Positions 27,590 to 37,110 of a stretch of DNA of 64,000 bases are shown piece after piece. The DNA is taken from positions 682,001 to 746,000 of the forward strand of contig JASGKX010000003.1 of the NCBI GenBank assembly GCA_049840475.1, given 5' to 3'. The notes beneath the pieces are model-generated. The model saw only the letters and a program-made list of their open reading frames with translations, searched no databases and was not told the DNA's origin. The stretch's first letter is position 1; the number at the start of each line of letters is the position of its first letter. Source of the stretch: JBGVSA01 sp049840475 (GTDB lineage: Bacteria; Pseudomonadota; Gammaproteobacteria; Burkholderiales; Rhodocyclaceae). The translations under genes were made by a program, and so were the position numbers.

Positions 27590-29359
27590 ATGAAAGACTC
27601 CTTGCAGTTGTATCGCCGCCTGATCGTCTACATCAAGCCGTACTGGCGCGTGTCGCTTCTGTCGATGGTTGCCATGGCGGTCGCGGCTGGAATGAACCCC
27701 GTGCTGCCGGGGCTCGTCAAACCGCTGCTCGATCAAAGCCTGATCGCCAAGAACACTACTTCGATGTGGCAAGTGCCCCTGCTCATCGTCCTCGTCGCGG
27801 TCATCAAAGGTTTTGCCGAATACGTCGCCAACGTTTCCAGCCAATGGGTTGCCAACAAGGCCATCGAGGATCTTCGCCGCAAAGTGTTCGACCACCAGAT
27901 GCGCCTGCCCATCGCGGCGCACCAAGAGCAGACCTCCGGTCGAATGCTCTCGCGCATCACCTACGACATCCCGCAAGTGGGTTCGGCGTTGTCGACGGCA
28001 TGGATCGTGGTGATTCAGGATTCGCTGACCATTGTCGCGCTGTCGGCTGCCCTGCTTTGGCAAGCCTGGCACCTCACGCTGGTGATGCTGGCGATCGGCC
28101 CGATCGTGGCATGGGTGATCCGCAAGGCCAGCCGCGGCATGCGTAGTTCCAACCGCCAGATGCAGGACCGCATGGCGGAGATGACCAACTCCGTCGAAGA
28201 GTCACTGGCCGGCCTGCGTGAAATCAAGGTGTTCGGTACGCAGCAGCACGAGTCCTCGCGGTTCGAGCACATCGCCGTGCGCCTGCGCAAGGAAACCATG
28301 CGCGTGGTGCGCCTGTCGGCCGCCAACGTGCCCCTGGTGCAAGTGCTGGCGTTGACCGCCGTGGCGCTGGTGATCTATATCGCCTCGAACCTCACGCGCA
28401 ACAACATGCTCACACCAGGCGAATTCGTCGCCTACGTCGCCATGATGGCGATGCTGTTCGAGCCGATCCGCCGCCTCACCAACATCAACGCCACCATCCA
28501 GCGTGGGCTGGCCGGTGCGCAGAGCATCTTTGAACTGCTCGACGCCGAACCGGAAGTCGACACCGGCACGCGCACGCTCGAACGCGCCAAGGGCGCCATC
28601 GAGCTGGAGCATGTGAGCTTCCGCTATCCGCGCCAGGAACACTGGGCCGTACGCGACTTCAGCCTCGACATCCGTCCCGGCGAGACGGTGGCGCTGGTCG
28701 GCGCATCCGGCAGCGGCAAGACCACCCTGATCGCCTTGCTCGCGCGTTTCTTCGACGTGGAGGAAGGCCGTATCCTGTTCGACGGCGTGCCGGCGACCGA
28801 TCTGAAGCTGGCCAACCTGCGTGCGCAACTCGCGGTCGTCGGCCAGCACGCCGCATTGTTCGACGACACCGTTGCCGCAAACATCACCTATGGCACGTCG
28901 GCCGCGAGCGAAGACGAGATCATCCGGGCGGCCCAGCAATCGCACGCATGGGAGTTCATCCAGAACCTGCCGCAAGGCCTGCAGACGCGCATCGGCACGA
29001 ATGGCAACCTGTTGTCCGGCGGGCAGCGGCAACGCGTGGCGATTGCCCGCGCTTTCCTCAAGAACGCACCGATATTGCTGCTGGACGAGGCCACCTCGGC
29101 ACTCGATAACGAATCCGAGCGCGTCGTACGCGAAGCCCTCGTCGAGCTGCGCCGCAACCGCACGGTGATCGTCATTGCGCACCGGCTGTCAACCATCCGC
29201 GACGCTCATCGCATCGTTGTCATGGAGCACGGCCATATCGTCGAGATCGGCAGTCATGCCGAACTGGTTGCGGCCGGCGGTGCTTACGCCAAGCTGCTGC
29301 AGAGCGGCGAAGAGATCATCGAAGACGCTTCCATACCGACAGTCGACCTCGCTCGCTAA
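27590..29359 (+). CDS. msbA: Lipid A export ABC transporter MsbA
   Basis: A 589-residue half-transporter with the membrane domain first (six segments to ~320) and the ATPase domain last. Walker A is GASGSGKTT, the signature is NLLSGGQRQRVA, Walker B is ILLLDEATSALD, and the H-loop is VIVIAHRLSTI. Length and sequence agree with MsbA, which flips lipid A-core across the inner membrane. It starts 25 bases after the restored end of the phosphatase gene, so the two probably form an operon. It appears intact. Confidence 0.92.
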   Translation: MKDSLQLYRRLIVYIKPYWRVSLLSMVAMAVAAGMNPVLPGLVKPLLDQSLIAKNTTSMWQVPLLIVLVAVIKGFAEYVANVSSQWVANKAIEDLRRKVFDHQMRLPIAAHQEQTSGRMLSRITYDIPQVGSALSTAWIVVIQDSLTIVALSAALLWQAWHLTLVMLAIGPIVAWVIRKASRGMRSSNRQMQDRMAEMTNSVEESLAGLREIKVFGTQQHESSRFEHIAVRLRKETMRVVRLSAANVPLVQVLALTAVALVIYIASNLTRNNMLTPGEFVAYVAMMAMLFEPIRRLTNINATIQRGLAGAQSIFELLDAEPEVDTGTRTLERAKGAIELEHVSFRYPRQEHWAVRDFSLDIRPGETVALVGASGSGKTTLIALLARFFDVEEGRILFDGVPATDLKLANLRAQLAVVGQHAALFDDTVAANITYGTSAASEDEIIRAAQQSHAWEFIQNLPQGLQTRIGTNGNLLSGGQRQRVAIARAFLKNAPILLLDEATSALDNESERVVREALVELRRNRTVIVIAHRLSTIRDAHRIVVMEHGHIVEIGSHAELVAAGGAYAKLLQSGEEIIEDASIPTVDLAR

Positions 29360-29381
29360 CCCCTGCGCGCCTCGGCGCACC

Positions 29382-29407
29382 AAAAAAAACAGGCGCCGAA
29401 GCGCCTG
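29382..29407 (-). terminator. Terminator between msbA and the fumC operon
   Basis: The stem CAGGCGC (29390-29396) pairs with GCGCCTG (29401-29407) around a CGAA loop. Eight A residues lie on the plus strand at 29382-29389, so the U-run serves minus-strand transcripts (the fumC operon, about 220 bases upstream). It may also stop msbA transcripts, although no T-run follows on the plus strand. The rest of 29408-29624 shows no gene. Confidence 0.75.
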
Positions 29408-29624
29408 AAATCCGGTCGAGTCCGTAGGGGGAATCGCCGAGTGAGGAGACAAATGTCATCGCAAACATGTTTGCCGACGACTCACATTCGTCTTAGCAGC
29501 ATCCGTACCAGTTTGCGATTCGCATGTGGATCAATGGTTTAAGGCCCGGACAAGCGGCTCGCCTCATTCACTGACGCAAACTGATCACGACTACGCACCA
29601 CCTGAGTGCATCGATGCGTGCACA

Positions 29625-30017
29625 TCAATCCGATCGCAACGCTGCACCGTGCTCGATCAGCAGTTCGCGCAGCACCGAACGATGGCAGTGTGCCTCGTTC
29701 TCGCAATAGCACCCCACGGCGATATTGGTCTGGTGCGACATCGCCGCCAGCAGCGACAACAGGTGTTCGGCCGCAGGCGCCTTCATTTCAGTGCGGTAGT
29801 GTCGGGCAAACGCCGCCCACTCGGCCTCAGTGCTCGCCGCCTGGGCGGTTTTCACCAGTTCGGCGCTGGGCGAGAGTTCTGGCAGCCAGACGTCATACCA
29901 GTCCTGGCTGGCGAAGTCCTCTTTGGCCACGCCGCGTGGCGGCCGTCGTACGGTGCCGATGCGCAGTCCCTCGTGCGCCAGGCGCGGAGTTCCCAGCCTG
30001 ACGATGGCGACGCTCAT
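29625..30017 (-). CDS. DUF488 family protein
   Basis: A 130-residue protein of the DUF488 (YeaO-like) family. It starts MSVAIVRLGTPRLAHEGLRI, has the conserved RPPRGV and YDVWLPELSPS blocks, and ends with GCYCENEAHCHRSVLRELL, where the clustered Cys/His residues typical of the family lie. The function is unknown. Its start overlaps the end of the DUF1579 gene by 4 bases, so it is the third gene of a fumC-DUF1579-DUF488 run. Confidence 0.8.
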   Translation of the reverse strand: MSVAIVRLGTPRLAHEGLRIGTVRRPPRGVAKEDFASQDWYDVWLPELSPSAELVKTAQAASTEAEWAAFARHYRTEMKAPAAEHLLSLLAAMSHQTNIAVGCYCENEAHCHRSVLRELLIEHGAALRSD

Positions 30018-30508
30018 TCGGGTCTCGCGCGGTGGTAGTCGGCTTCCATCAGTTGCTGCCAGTTGCCTTCATCGGTCTGCATGAATGAGCGCAGCGTACG
30101 ATAGTCCGACGAGTGGATTTCGATCACGTCGCGGTAATTGCGTGTCTTGCCGGGGGTGCTGAAATCCGGTCCGACGGATGACAGCGTCAGTACGCGGCGA
30201 GCGGAGTCCAGTTCGCCGTCGTAGCACCACATGTGGGTCATCATCGAACCGATCCAGCTACCGACATAGCGGTGTGTGGTCGCGTCGTAGCCAAGCGTCA
30301 TCAGCATGTGACCAATGCCGCCGCCCGGCATGTCGCCCTGCCCTTCGCACAGCACCCATGGCTTGCCCAGCGCGCGGACCGATTCATTGCCGTGATAACG
30401 CTCGTCGGAGAGCTTTCCGGCTTCTGTCATGACACGACTCTCGAAGGTCCATTCGCCGATCAAGTGCTGTGCCAACCATTGGTGTTCGGTGGTTGTTTCT
30501 ACTTGCAT
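30014..30508 (-). CDS. DUF1579 family protein
   Basis: About 164 residues from the ATG at 30508, which has AGGAG upstream. It is a small beta-rich protein with EHQWLAQHLIGEWTFES at the start and GYDATTHRYVGSWIGSMMTH in the middle, the pattern of DUF1579 proteins (lipocalin-like fold, function unknown). It lies 14 bases after fumC and overlaps the following DUF488 gene by 4 bases. No signal peptide is seen. Confidence 0.8.
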   Translation of the reverse strand: MQVETTTEHQWLAQHLIGEWTFESRVMTEAGKLSDERYHGNESVRALGKPWVLCEGQGDMPGGGIGHMLMTLGYDATTHRYVGSWIGSMMTHMWCYDGELDSARRVLTLSSVGPDFSTPGKTRNYRDVIEIHSSDYRTLRSFMQTDEGNWQQLMEADYHRARPE

Positions 30509-30522
30509 CGTGAGTCTCCTCG

Positions 30523-31935
30523 CTATCGTTTTGTCGGGTGCTCGCGCCCCAGCATGTCCTCCGGCCTGACCCAACGGTCGAAATCCTCCGCCGACACATA
30601 ACCCAGCGCGAGTGCCGCGTCCTTGAGCGTGGTGCCCTCGTGGTGCGCCTTCTTGGCAATGGACGCAGCGCGGTCGTAGCCGATGTGACGATTGAGCGCC
30701 GTCACCAGCATCAGAGAACGATCGAGCAGCTCATCGATACGCGCACGGTTCGGTTCAATACCCTGCGCGCAATGCATGTCAAAACTCTTCATGCCGTCGG
30801 CCAGCAAGCGCACGCTCTGCAAGAAGTTGTGGATGATCATCGGACGGAACACATTGAGCTGGAAGTTGCCCATCGCGCCGCCTGCGTTGATCGCCACGTC
30901 ATTGCCCATCACCTGGCAGCACAACATGGTGAGCGCCTCGCACTGCGTGGGGTTCACCTTGCCGGGCATGATCGAACTGCCCGGTTCGTTCTCGGGAATG
31001 GCGATCTCACCAATGCCGCAACGCGGCCCGCTGGCAAGCCAGCGCACGTCGTTGGCGATCTTCATGAGCGATGCCGCAAGCCCTTTGAGCGCACCATGCG
31101 CATGCACGATGGCGTCGCTCGCCGATAGCGCTTCGAACTTGTTGGGGGCGGTGACGAACGGCTGTTCAGTGCGCGCAGCCAGCTCGCCAGCTACGGCTTC
31201 GGCAAATCCACGCGGCGCGTTCAACCCGGTCCCCACGGCCGTGCCGCCCAGTGCCAGTTCAGACAGATGAGGCAGTGCGGCCTCGATGTGCGTGCCGGCA
31301 TGTTCAAGCTGCGCCACCCATGCCGATATTTCTTGCCCAAGCGTGAGCGGCGTGGCGTCCTGCAGGTGAGTACGTCCGGTCTTGACGATGTCATCGAAGT
31401 CGCGCGACTTGTCGCGCAAGGTCGCGGCCAGCGCGCGTAGCGACGGCAGCAGGGTTTCGCGCAGGGCCAGCACCGCCGCCACGTTCATCGCGGCGGGGAA
31501 CACGTCGTTGGAAGACTGGCTGCGATTGACGTCGTCGTTGGGATGAACCAACCGCCCTTCGCCGCGTTCGCCTCCCATGGTTTCGCTGGCGAGATTGGCC
31601 AGCACCTCATTGACGTTCATGTTGGTCTGCGTGCCCGATCCGGTCTGCCAGATCGCCAGCGGAAATTCGCTTCCGTGCTCTCCGGCCAGAATCGAATCTG
31701 CCGCGGCCACGATGGCGCTGGACTTGGCTTCGTCCAGCCCGGCCAGTTGCCGGTTGACGCGCGCCGCTGCGCGTTTGATTTCGACCATCGCGCGAATCAG
31801 GCGCGGCGGCATCTTCTCGGTGGATATATCGAAGTGCTCGAGTGAGCGCTGCGTCTGCGCCCCCCACAAGGACGCGGCGGGCACTTCAATCTCGCCGAAG
31901 GTATCGCGTTCCCTGCGTACATCGCCTTGGTTCAT
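30523..31935 (-). CDS. fumC: Class II fumarate hydratase
   Basis: About 470 residues from MNQGDVRRERDTFGEIEVPA at 31935, with GGAGGAG nine bases upstream. The superfamily signature GSSIMPGKVNPTQCEAL is present, along with SGTQTNMNVNEV and KTGRTHLQDATPLTLGQE, which line the active site. FumC is the oxygen-stable, iron-free fumarase of the TCA cycle, interconverting fumarate and malate. It leads a three-gene run with two DUF proteins. The open frame extends five codons further upstream, but the chosen ATG has the better ribosome binding site. Confidence 0.95.
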   Translation of the reverse strand: MNQGDVRRERDTFGEIEVPAASLWGAQTQRSLEHFDISTEKMPPRLIRAMVEIKRAAARVNRQLAGLDEAKSSAIVAAADSILAGEHGSEFPLAIWQTGSGTQTNMNVNEVLANLASETMGGERGEGRLVHPNDDVNRSQSSNDVFPAAMNVAAVLALRETLLPSLRALAATLRDKSRDFDDIVKTGRTHLQDATPLTLGQEISAWVAQLEHAGTHIEAALPHLSELALGGTAVGTGLNAPRGFAEAVAGELAARTEQPFVTAPNKFEALSASDAIVHAHGALKGLAASLMKIANDVRWLASGPRCGIGEIAIPENEPGSSIMPGKVNPTQCEALTMLCCQVMGNDVAINAGGAMGNFQLNVFRPMIIHNFLQSVRLLADGMKSFDMHCAQGIEPNRARIDELLDRSLMLVTALNRHIGYDRAASIAKKAHHEGTTLKDAALALGYVSAEDFDRWVRPEDMLGREHPTKR

Positions 31936-32164
31936 CGCCAGCTCCTCCACGCCCTTGCGGAAAAGGTTCCGACCCGATCATGTCAGCAACGTTCCGAACA
32001 CCTACCGCTCATCACCCTACGGCAACCGCTCACCCTCACCAGTCGTGCTGCTCCGCCCGCTCGTCGCCGCGGCGCAGCGTGGCACTGTCGCCCATGTCGC
32101 AACTGGGATAATTGACCACCACTCCAATAATTGATAGCGCGGTTTGCCCCGGGGAGCCCAATCG

Positions 32165-33754
32165 GTGGATATGCACTTGCCAAAACGTCTTGCGAATCCG
32201 ATGCGCCGCTTCTTGCCGCGCAGTTTTTCGGCCGACCCGCACACCATCACACCGAGCGGCGTCACGCAGTGGCTCGAGGCACAGCCGCAAGACCAGCCGG
32301 TATTGCTCATCGAGAACCTGATCCAGCGCGTCAAGAGCATCCGCAAGCAAGGCGACAACCCGCGCAGTCAACTCAAGCAGCTCGAACAGTTGCTCGGCCA
32401 TGCGGACCCGGTGCTGCGTCGCATCGAACGCAGCCTGGACCAGTGCAAGCTGCCGCTGGACGCCAACACCAAGGCGTCGGCGCTGCAATGCGATCGGCTG
32501 CTCAAGAACTTCACCGAAGCCTATATCGCGCTCGCTCGCGCACTTGCCGACAAGTGGCTGCGCGTGATGCACCGCCACGCCCACACGCTGGCGATATTGC
32601 GTGCGGCGCAGTTGTGCTATCGCCGCGCCATGGTCGCGCACCGCGCGCATGCGGCGGGTTCCACGCGCCGCTGGGCGCAACTGCATGCCCTGCTCAGGAT
32701 CGCGCGCCAGAATGGCTTCGCCGATCAGCGCCTCGATTCGTCCAGCCACGACACTGTCGCAAACGTGTACATCCACACGGCCCTCATCGCGTTGCTCGAT
32801 GCGTCCAGCCTCGGCGGCACGGAACTCGGTCGCGCGCGCTTCTACGTTGAGCGCTTCGGTCACCACGCACGCATCATCGACGAGAGTCCGTCGCCGGGCG
32901 AACGCATCGAAGGCCTGTTCATTCTCTCGGACTCTTCGCGCGGCCCGCGTCGCCTGAAGGCCGACTACACGCTGCAACAGGGCGAACTCATCCTCGATTG
33001 CCGCCCATTGATTGCCAAGACCGCCAAGCATCTGGCCGGCCTGCGCAAGGGCATGGAGCCAGCGCGGCTGAGCCTGCCGATGGACGCACGCGACCCGGCC
33101 TACGGCTACATGCTCTCGCGCTGCATGGAGCAATGGAGCGAGCCGCGCTCGCGCAAGGATGCGCGCAAGAAGTCAGCCCAGATCGCCGACCTTGTGACGG
33201 GTTTCGATTCAGTCCGTCACATCCTCGCGACCGCAGCCTTCAAGCGCAGTCGCTCGGAGAGCTTCGACGGCATCGCTGACGGCATGCCGCTGGCGAGCCA
33301 ATGGTCGGTGGTCGATCACAGCAGTTCGGGCTTTGGCTTGAGGTTTGCGGGCGGACATGCCGCGCCGATCAGCATCGGAGAACTCATCGCGCTGCGCCCT
33401 GCCGGCACCGACACTGTCTTCGTATGCGCCACGCGCCGCGTGCGCCATGGCAGCAATGGCGAAGTCGAGATCGGACTGGAAGTCCTCAGCGACCAGGCGG
33501 CCCCGGCGTCCATGGCCCGCCCGATGGGCAAGAAGACAGTCAGCATCCCGGTCCTGCTGATGCCGAAGGTCGCGCGTCTCGATGGCTCACCGGGACTCAT
33601 CGCCCCGATGAACGACGTCGCCCCAGGCATGACGCTGGAGGTGCCGCATCGTGGCAGGCCGGTTCAACTTGAAGCACGGGAAGCCGTCGAGCGCCTGTCG
33701 AGCTGCGAACTGATTCCGTTGCTGAAGAAGACGCTGCCCGAAGGGGAAGGTTAA
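32165..33754 (+). CDS. Large protein with a degenerate PilZ-like C-terminal region
   Basis: About 529 residues. The GTG at 32165 is chosen because GGGGAG lies eight bases upstream; an ATG follows two codons later. Residues ~40-200 are helical and Arg/Leu-rich, and a middle region is beta-rich (FILSDSSRGPRRLKADYTLQ). Near residue 380 is WSVVDHSSSGFGLRF, whose DxSxxG core is like the second c-di-GMP motif of PilZ domains. A clear RxxxR motif is not seen before it, so ligand binding is doubtful. There is no membrane segment. I do not recognise a characterised homologue; a cytosolic role is inferred. A strong terminator follows. Confidence 0.6.
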   Translation: MDMHLPKRLANPMRRFLPRSFSADPHTITPSGVTQWLEAQPQDQPVLLIENLIQRVKSIRKQGDNPRSQLKQLEQLLGHADPVLRRIERSLDQCKLPLDANTKASALQCDRLLKNFTEAYIALARALADKWLRVMHRHAHTLAILRAAQLCYRRAMVAHRAHAAGSTRRWAQLHALLRIARQNGFADQRLDSSSHDTVANVYIHTALIALLDASSLGGTELGRARFYVERFGHHARIIDESPSPGERIEGLFILSDSSRGPRRLKADYTLQQGELILDCRPLIAKTAKHLAGLRKGMEPARLSLPMDARDPAYGYMLSRCMEQWSEPRSRKDARKKSAQIADLVTGFDSVRHILATAAFKRSRSESFDGIADGMPLASQWSVVDHSSSGFGLRFAGGHAAPISIGELIALRPAGTDTVFVCATRRVRHGSNGEVEIGLEVLSDQAAPASMARPMGKKTVSIPVLLMPKVARLDGSPGLIAPMNDVAPGMTLEVPHRGRPVQLEAREAVERLSSCELIPLLKKTLPEGEG

Positions 33755-33827
33755 GCCACGCTATGTTCGGCGGCGCGCCACGTACAGCCGCCATCTGACC
33801 TGGCGAGCGCGCCTTGCCAAGCCATCG

Positions 33828-33852
33828 CGGGCCGCATTTGCGGCCCGTTTTT
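33828..33852 (+). terminator. Rho-independent terminator
   Basis: The eight-base perfect stem CGGGCCGC (33828-33835) pairs with GCGGCCCG (33840-33847) around an ATTT loop and is followed by TTTTT. It ends the transcript of the PilZ-like gene about 75 bases past its stop. Confidence 0.9.
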
Positions 33853-34104
33853 CTTTGCGAATCGCGCTCATTCGCAACGTTTATCCCTACTCATCGGAGG
33901 CGTTTTCCTGGCGTCTGCATGGGCGTACGATGGGCGTTTGCACCAAAGTCAGAAGCATCCGACAGCGCGTCGAAAAGACTGGTCAAAGTCAAGCGGGCCA
34001 CATCAACGCACCACGCTGACCCAGCCAGTAAACTCGCCCGGTTTGCCGATGACGTGGCCGTCCGCATGGGCTGCCAACCGTGCATATCAACGACCGGGGA
34101 CACG
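33853..34104 (+). other. Leader region of nrdJ without a recognisable gene
   Basis: These 252 bases lie between the terminator and the nrdJ start codon. The nrdJ frame is open through them, but the encoded residues lack family character. I looked for a cobalamin riboswitch, since nrdJ makes a B12-dependent enzyme; only a poor partial match to a B12 box (AGTCAGAAGCATCC near 33950) is present, so I make no such call. No clear sigma-70 boxes were found. Confidence 0.5.
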
Positions 34105-36978
34105 ATGACGACCAAGACCAGCAGCCAGACCGCCCAGACCCTGCAGGACCAGGAAATCTCTGGAGAAGTGCTTCTCGAAAAATACGCCAAGGGGACCGAA
34201 CAAACGCTGGCCGAGGTGCGCGGGCGGATCGCACGGGCACTGGCCGCGGTTGAACCCGAAGATCAGCGCGCAAAGTGGGAAGCCAGATTTCTCGCCGCGC
34301 AAGAAGCAGGCTTTGTCCCCGCCGGTCGCATCAATTCCGCCGCCGGCACCACCCTGGCCGCCACGCTCATCAACTGCTTCGTGCAGCCGGTGGGCGACTC
34401 GATCACCGAAGAATCCGACGGCCGTCCCGGCATCTATACCGCACTCGCACAAGCGGCCGAAACCATGCGGCGCGGTGGCGGCGTCGGCTATGACTTCTCC
34501 AGCATCCGCCCCGTTGGTGCGCTGGTGCGCGGCACGCAATCGCGCGCTTCCGGTCCAGTGTCGTACATGCGCGTGTTCGATCGCTCGTGCGAGACCGTCG
34601 AATCGGCCGGCGCGCGACGCGGCGCGCAAATGGGCATATTGCGCTGCGATCATCCGGACATCGAATCCTTCATCCACGCCAAGGACCAGGGCGACCTGTC
34701 GAACTTCAACATCTCGGTCGGCGTGACCGATGCCTTCATGAACGCTGTCGAAGCTGACGGCGAAGTCGAGCTTGCACACCGGGCAGAACCGTCTGCCGAG
34801 CTGCGCGCCAATGGCGCCTACCAGCGCGAAGACGGCCAGTGGGTCTATCGAAAGGTGCGCGCACGCGAGTTGTGGGACCAGGTCATGCGCTCGACCTACG
34901 ACCACGCCGAGCCGGGCATCCTTTTTCTGGATCGCATCAACCGCGACAACAACCTGTACTACTGCGAGACCATCGAGGCGACCAACCCCTGCGCAGAACA
35001 GCCGCTGCCGCCGTACGGTTGCTGCTGCCTCGGTTCGATCAACCTGACGCACTTCGTGAGCGAGCCCTTCACCGCGCGCGCAAAATTCGACGCCGACGCG
35101 TTCGGACAAGTTGTCGCAACCTCGGTGCGCATGCTCGACAATGTGCTCGAAGCCACGCACTGGCCGCTGCCGCAACAGCATCAGGAAGCGATGAACAAGC
35201 GCCGTATCGGGCTGGGCTTCACTGGCCTGGGCGATGCGCTGATCATGCTCGGCCTGCGCTATGACACCGCCGAAGCACGCACCAAGGCGTCCGAAATCAG
35301 CGCCCTCATGCGCGACAAGGCCTATCTGGCATCCGTCGACCTGGCTCGTGAACGTGGCGCCTTCCCGCTCTTCAATGCCGACATGTACCTGTCGGGCGGC
35401 AATTTCGCCTCGCGCCTGCCGACCGAGGTGAAAGAGCAGATCCGCAAGCACGGCATCCGCAATTCGCACCTGCTGTCGATCGCGCCGACCGGCACGATTT
35501 CACTGGCCTTCGCCGACAACGCCTCCAACGGCATCGAGCCGCCGTTCTCGTGGACCTATACACGCAAGAAGCGCATGGCCGACGGCACGCACAAGGAATA
35601 CGCGGTCGAAGATTACGCGTGGCGCCTGTACCGCCACATCGGCGGCAACGTTGACGCGCTGCCGCCGTCATTCGTGACCGCGCTGGAGATCTCCGCGCAG
35701 GCGCACAAGGACATGGTCGCAGCGGTCGCGCCGTACATCGACACGTCGATCTCCAAGACCGTGAACGTGCCCGAAGACTATCCTTACGTCGATTTCGAAG
35801 ACCTCTATCTGGCGGCGTGGAAAGCGGGCCTCAAAGGGTTGGCGACCTATCGTCCGAACAACGTTCTGGGCTCGGTACTATCGGTTGACAGCAACAAGTC
35901 GGCGGAGAAAAAGTCGCCTCACGACGTGGAGCTTTCGGCCAACCGCCGGCTCACCATCCCCGCCCTGCCCGCACCCGTGCTGGCGAGCCTGCGTTGGCCC
36001 GGCCGCCCGGCGCTGCCCGATGGCAATACGGCCTGGACGTACATGCTGGAGAGCCCCTACGGTCAGTTCGCCATCTTCGTCGGCCAGGCGGCCAGCGCCG
36101 ATGGCGGCGTGCATCGCAATGGCAACGCCTTTCCGTTCGAAGTGTGGGTCAACGGTGCCGACCAACCGCGCGGCCTCGGCGCAGTAGCCAAAACACTGTC
36201 GATGGATATGCGCGCGAATGACCGCGCGTGGCTCAAGCTCAAGCTCGAAACTCTGGCCCGCACGGTAGGCGAATCATCTTTCGATCTGCCGTTCCCCCCG
36301 CATGGAGAACACAAGCGCGTGCCGGGCGTAGTGTCGGCTTTCGCCCAGATCGTGCGCTATCGCTGCGAAAAACTCGGCGCCTTCGAGCATGAGGGTCCAA
36401 CCCCTCTGCTGGATGCCGCATTCAGCGCGCAGGAACCGCGTACGGGCACCGACGGCACGTTGTCGTGGACGGTCGATATCAGCAACCCCGCCAGCGGCGA
36501 AGAGTTCGTCCTCGGGTTGAAAGAAATCACGCTGCCCGATGGCGTCACCCGCCCGTACTCGATGTGGCTGTCCGGCAACTATCCGCGCGCACTCGATGGA
36601 CTCGCATCGCTGCTGTCGCTCGACATGCGTGTGGTTGACCCGGGCTGGATCGGCATGAAATTGCGCAAGCTGCTCAACTACCCGGAGCCGCTGGGTGATT
36701 TCATGGCCTTCGTGCCAGGCACGCGCCGCCAGCAGAACTGGCCGTCGACGGTGGCGTATCTGGCGCGCCTCATCATCCATCGCTACGCCATGCTCGGCGT
36801 GCTCGACGAAGAAGGTTTGCCGGTGCGCGAAATGGGCATTCTCGAAGTCCCGCGCAAGAGCGAAGAAGCCCAGCTCATGCAAGGCGGCCTGTGCAATGAA
36901 TGCGGCAACCACGCCGTGATCCGCAAGGACGGCTGCGACTTCTGCACAGCCTGTGGTGCGGTAGGGACCTGCGGCTGA
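34105..36978 (+). CDS. nrdJ: Adenosylcobalamin-dependent (class II) ribonucleotide reductase
   Basis: About 957 residues from MTTKTSSQTAQTLQDQEISG. Class II enzymes reduce ribonucleotides using a radical made from adenosylcobalamin, so they need neither oxygen nor a second subunit. Visible marks are the first active-site Cys in LINCFVQPVGDS, the radical-site motif ATNPCAEQPLPPYGCC near residue 300, and APTGTISLAFADNASNGIEP. The C-terminal tail has paired cysteines (CNECG, CDFCTACG) that suit zinc binding or reductant shuttling. Between core and tail (~600-910) are two related segments of TSCPD type, each containing LSxDMR (KTLSMDMR, SLLSLDMR). The ATG has GGGGA upstream. Confidence 0.95.
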   Translation: MTTKTSSQTAQTLQDQEISGEVLLEKYAKGTEQTLAEVRGRIARALAAVEPEDQRAKWEARFLAAQEAGFVPAGRINSAAGTTLAATLINCFVQPVGDSITEESDGRPGIYTALAQAAETMRRGGGVGYDFSSIRPVGALVRGTQSRASGPVSYMRVFDRSCETVESAGARRGAQMGILRCDHPDIESFIHAKDQGDLSNFNISVGVTDAFMNAVEADGEVELAHRAEPSAELRANGAYQREDGQWVYRKVRARELWDQVMRSTYDHAEPGILFLDRINRDNNLYYCETIEATNPCAEQPLPPYGCCCLGSINLTHFVSEPFTARAKFDADAFGQVVATSVRMLDNVLEATHWPLPQQHQEAMNKRRIGLGFTGLGDALIMLGLRYDTAEARTKASEISALMRDKAYLASVDLARERGAFPLFNADMYLSGGNFASRLPTEVKEQIRKHGIRNSHLLSIAPTGTISLAFADNASNGIEPPFSWTYTRKKRMADGTHKEYAVEDYAWRLYRHIGGNVDALPPSFVTALEISAQAHKDMVAAVAPYIDTSISKTVNVPEDYPYVDFEDLYLAAWKAGLKGLATYRPNNVLGSVLSVDSNKSAEKKSPHDVELSANRRLTIPALPAPVLASLRWPGRPALPDGNTAWTYMLESPYGQFAIFVGQAASADGGVHRNGNAFPFEVWVNGADQPRGLGAVAKTLSMDMRANDRAWLKLKLETLARTVGESSFDLPFPPHGEHKRVPGVVSAFAQIVRYRCEKLGAFEHEGPTPLLDAAFSAQEPRTGTDGTLSWTVDISNPASGEEFVLGLKEITLPDGVTRPYSMWLSGNYPRALDGLASLLSLDMRVVDPGWIGMKLRKLLNYPEPLGDFMAFVPGTRRQQNWPSTVAYLARLIIHRYAMLGVLDEEGLPVREMGILEVPRKSEEAQLMQGGLCNECGNHAVIRKDGCDFCTACGAVGTCG

Positions 36979-37056
36979 CACGACGCTTCTGTGGCCGGAT
37001 GGAATCCACCCGCCGGTCACAGGCCGTCGCCAATGCGGTGAGCTATCTGCAGCGTC

Positions 37057-37083
37057 GGCCTGGAACATCTTTCGTTCCAGGCC
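37057..37083. terminator. Hairpin between convergent nrdJ and lipoprotein genes
   Basis: A perfect 10-base inverted repeat (GGCCTGGAAC at 37057-37066, GTTCCAGGCC at 37074-37083) surrounds a 7-base loop. It lies 78 bases after the nrdJ stop and 27 bases before the end of the convergent gene. No T-run follows on either strand, so termination efficiency is uncertain; it may act as a bidirectional attenuating hairpin or protect 3' ends. Confidence 0.5.
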
Positions 37084-37110
37084 CGATCACCCTCCTGAGC
37101 CTTGCGCTGC

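Noticed and set aside
33853..34104. Cobalamin riboswitch upstream of nrdJ
   Set aside because: Only a weak partial B12-box match (AGTCAGAAGCATCC) was seen, without the flanking conserved elements; a covariance-model search would decide.
33814..34104. 97-residue N-terminal extension of NrdJ
   Set aside because: The extension starts inside a terminator hairpin and has no family character; the ATG at 34105 has a ribosome binding site and a normal N-terminus.
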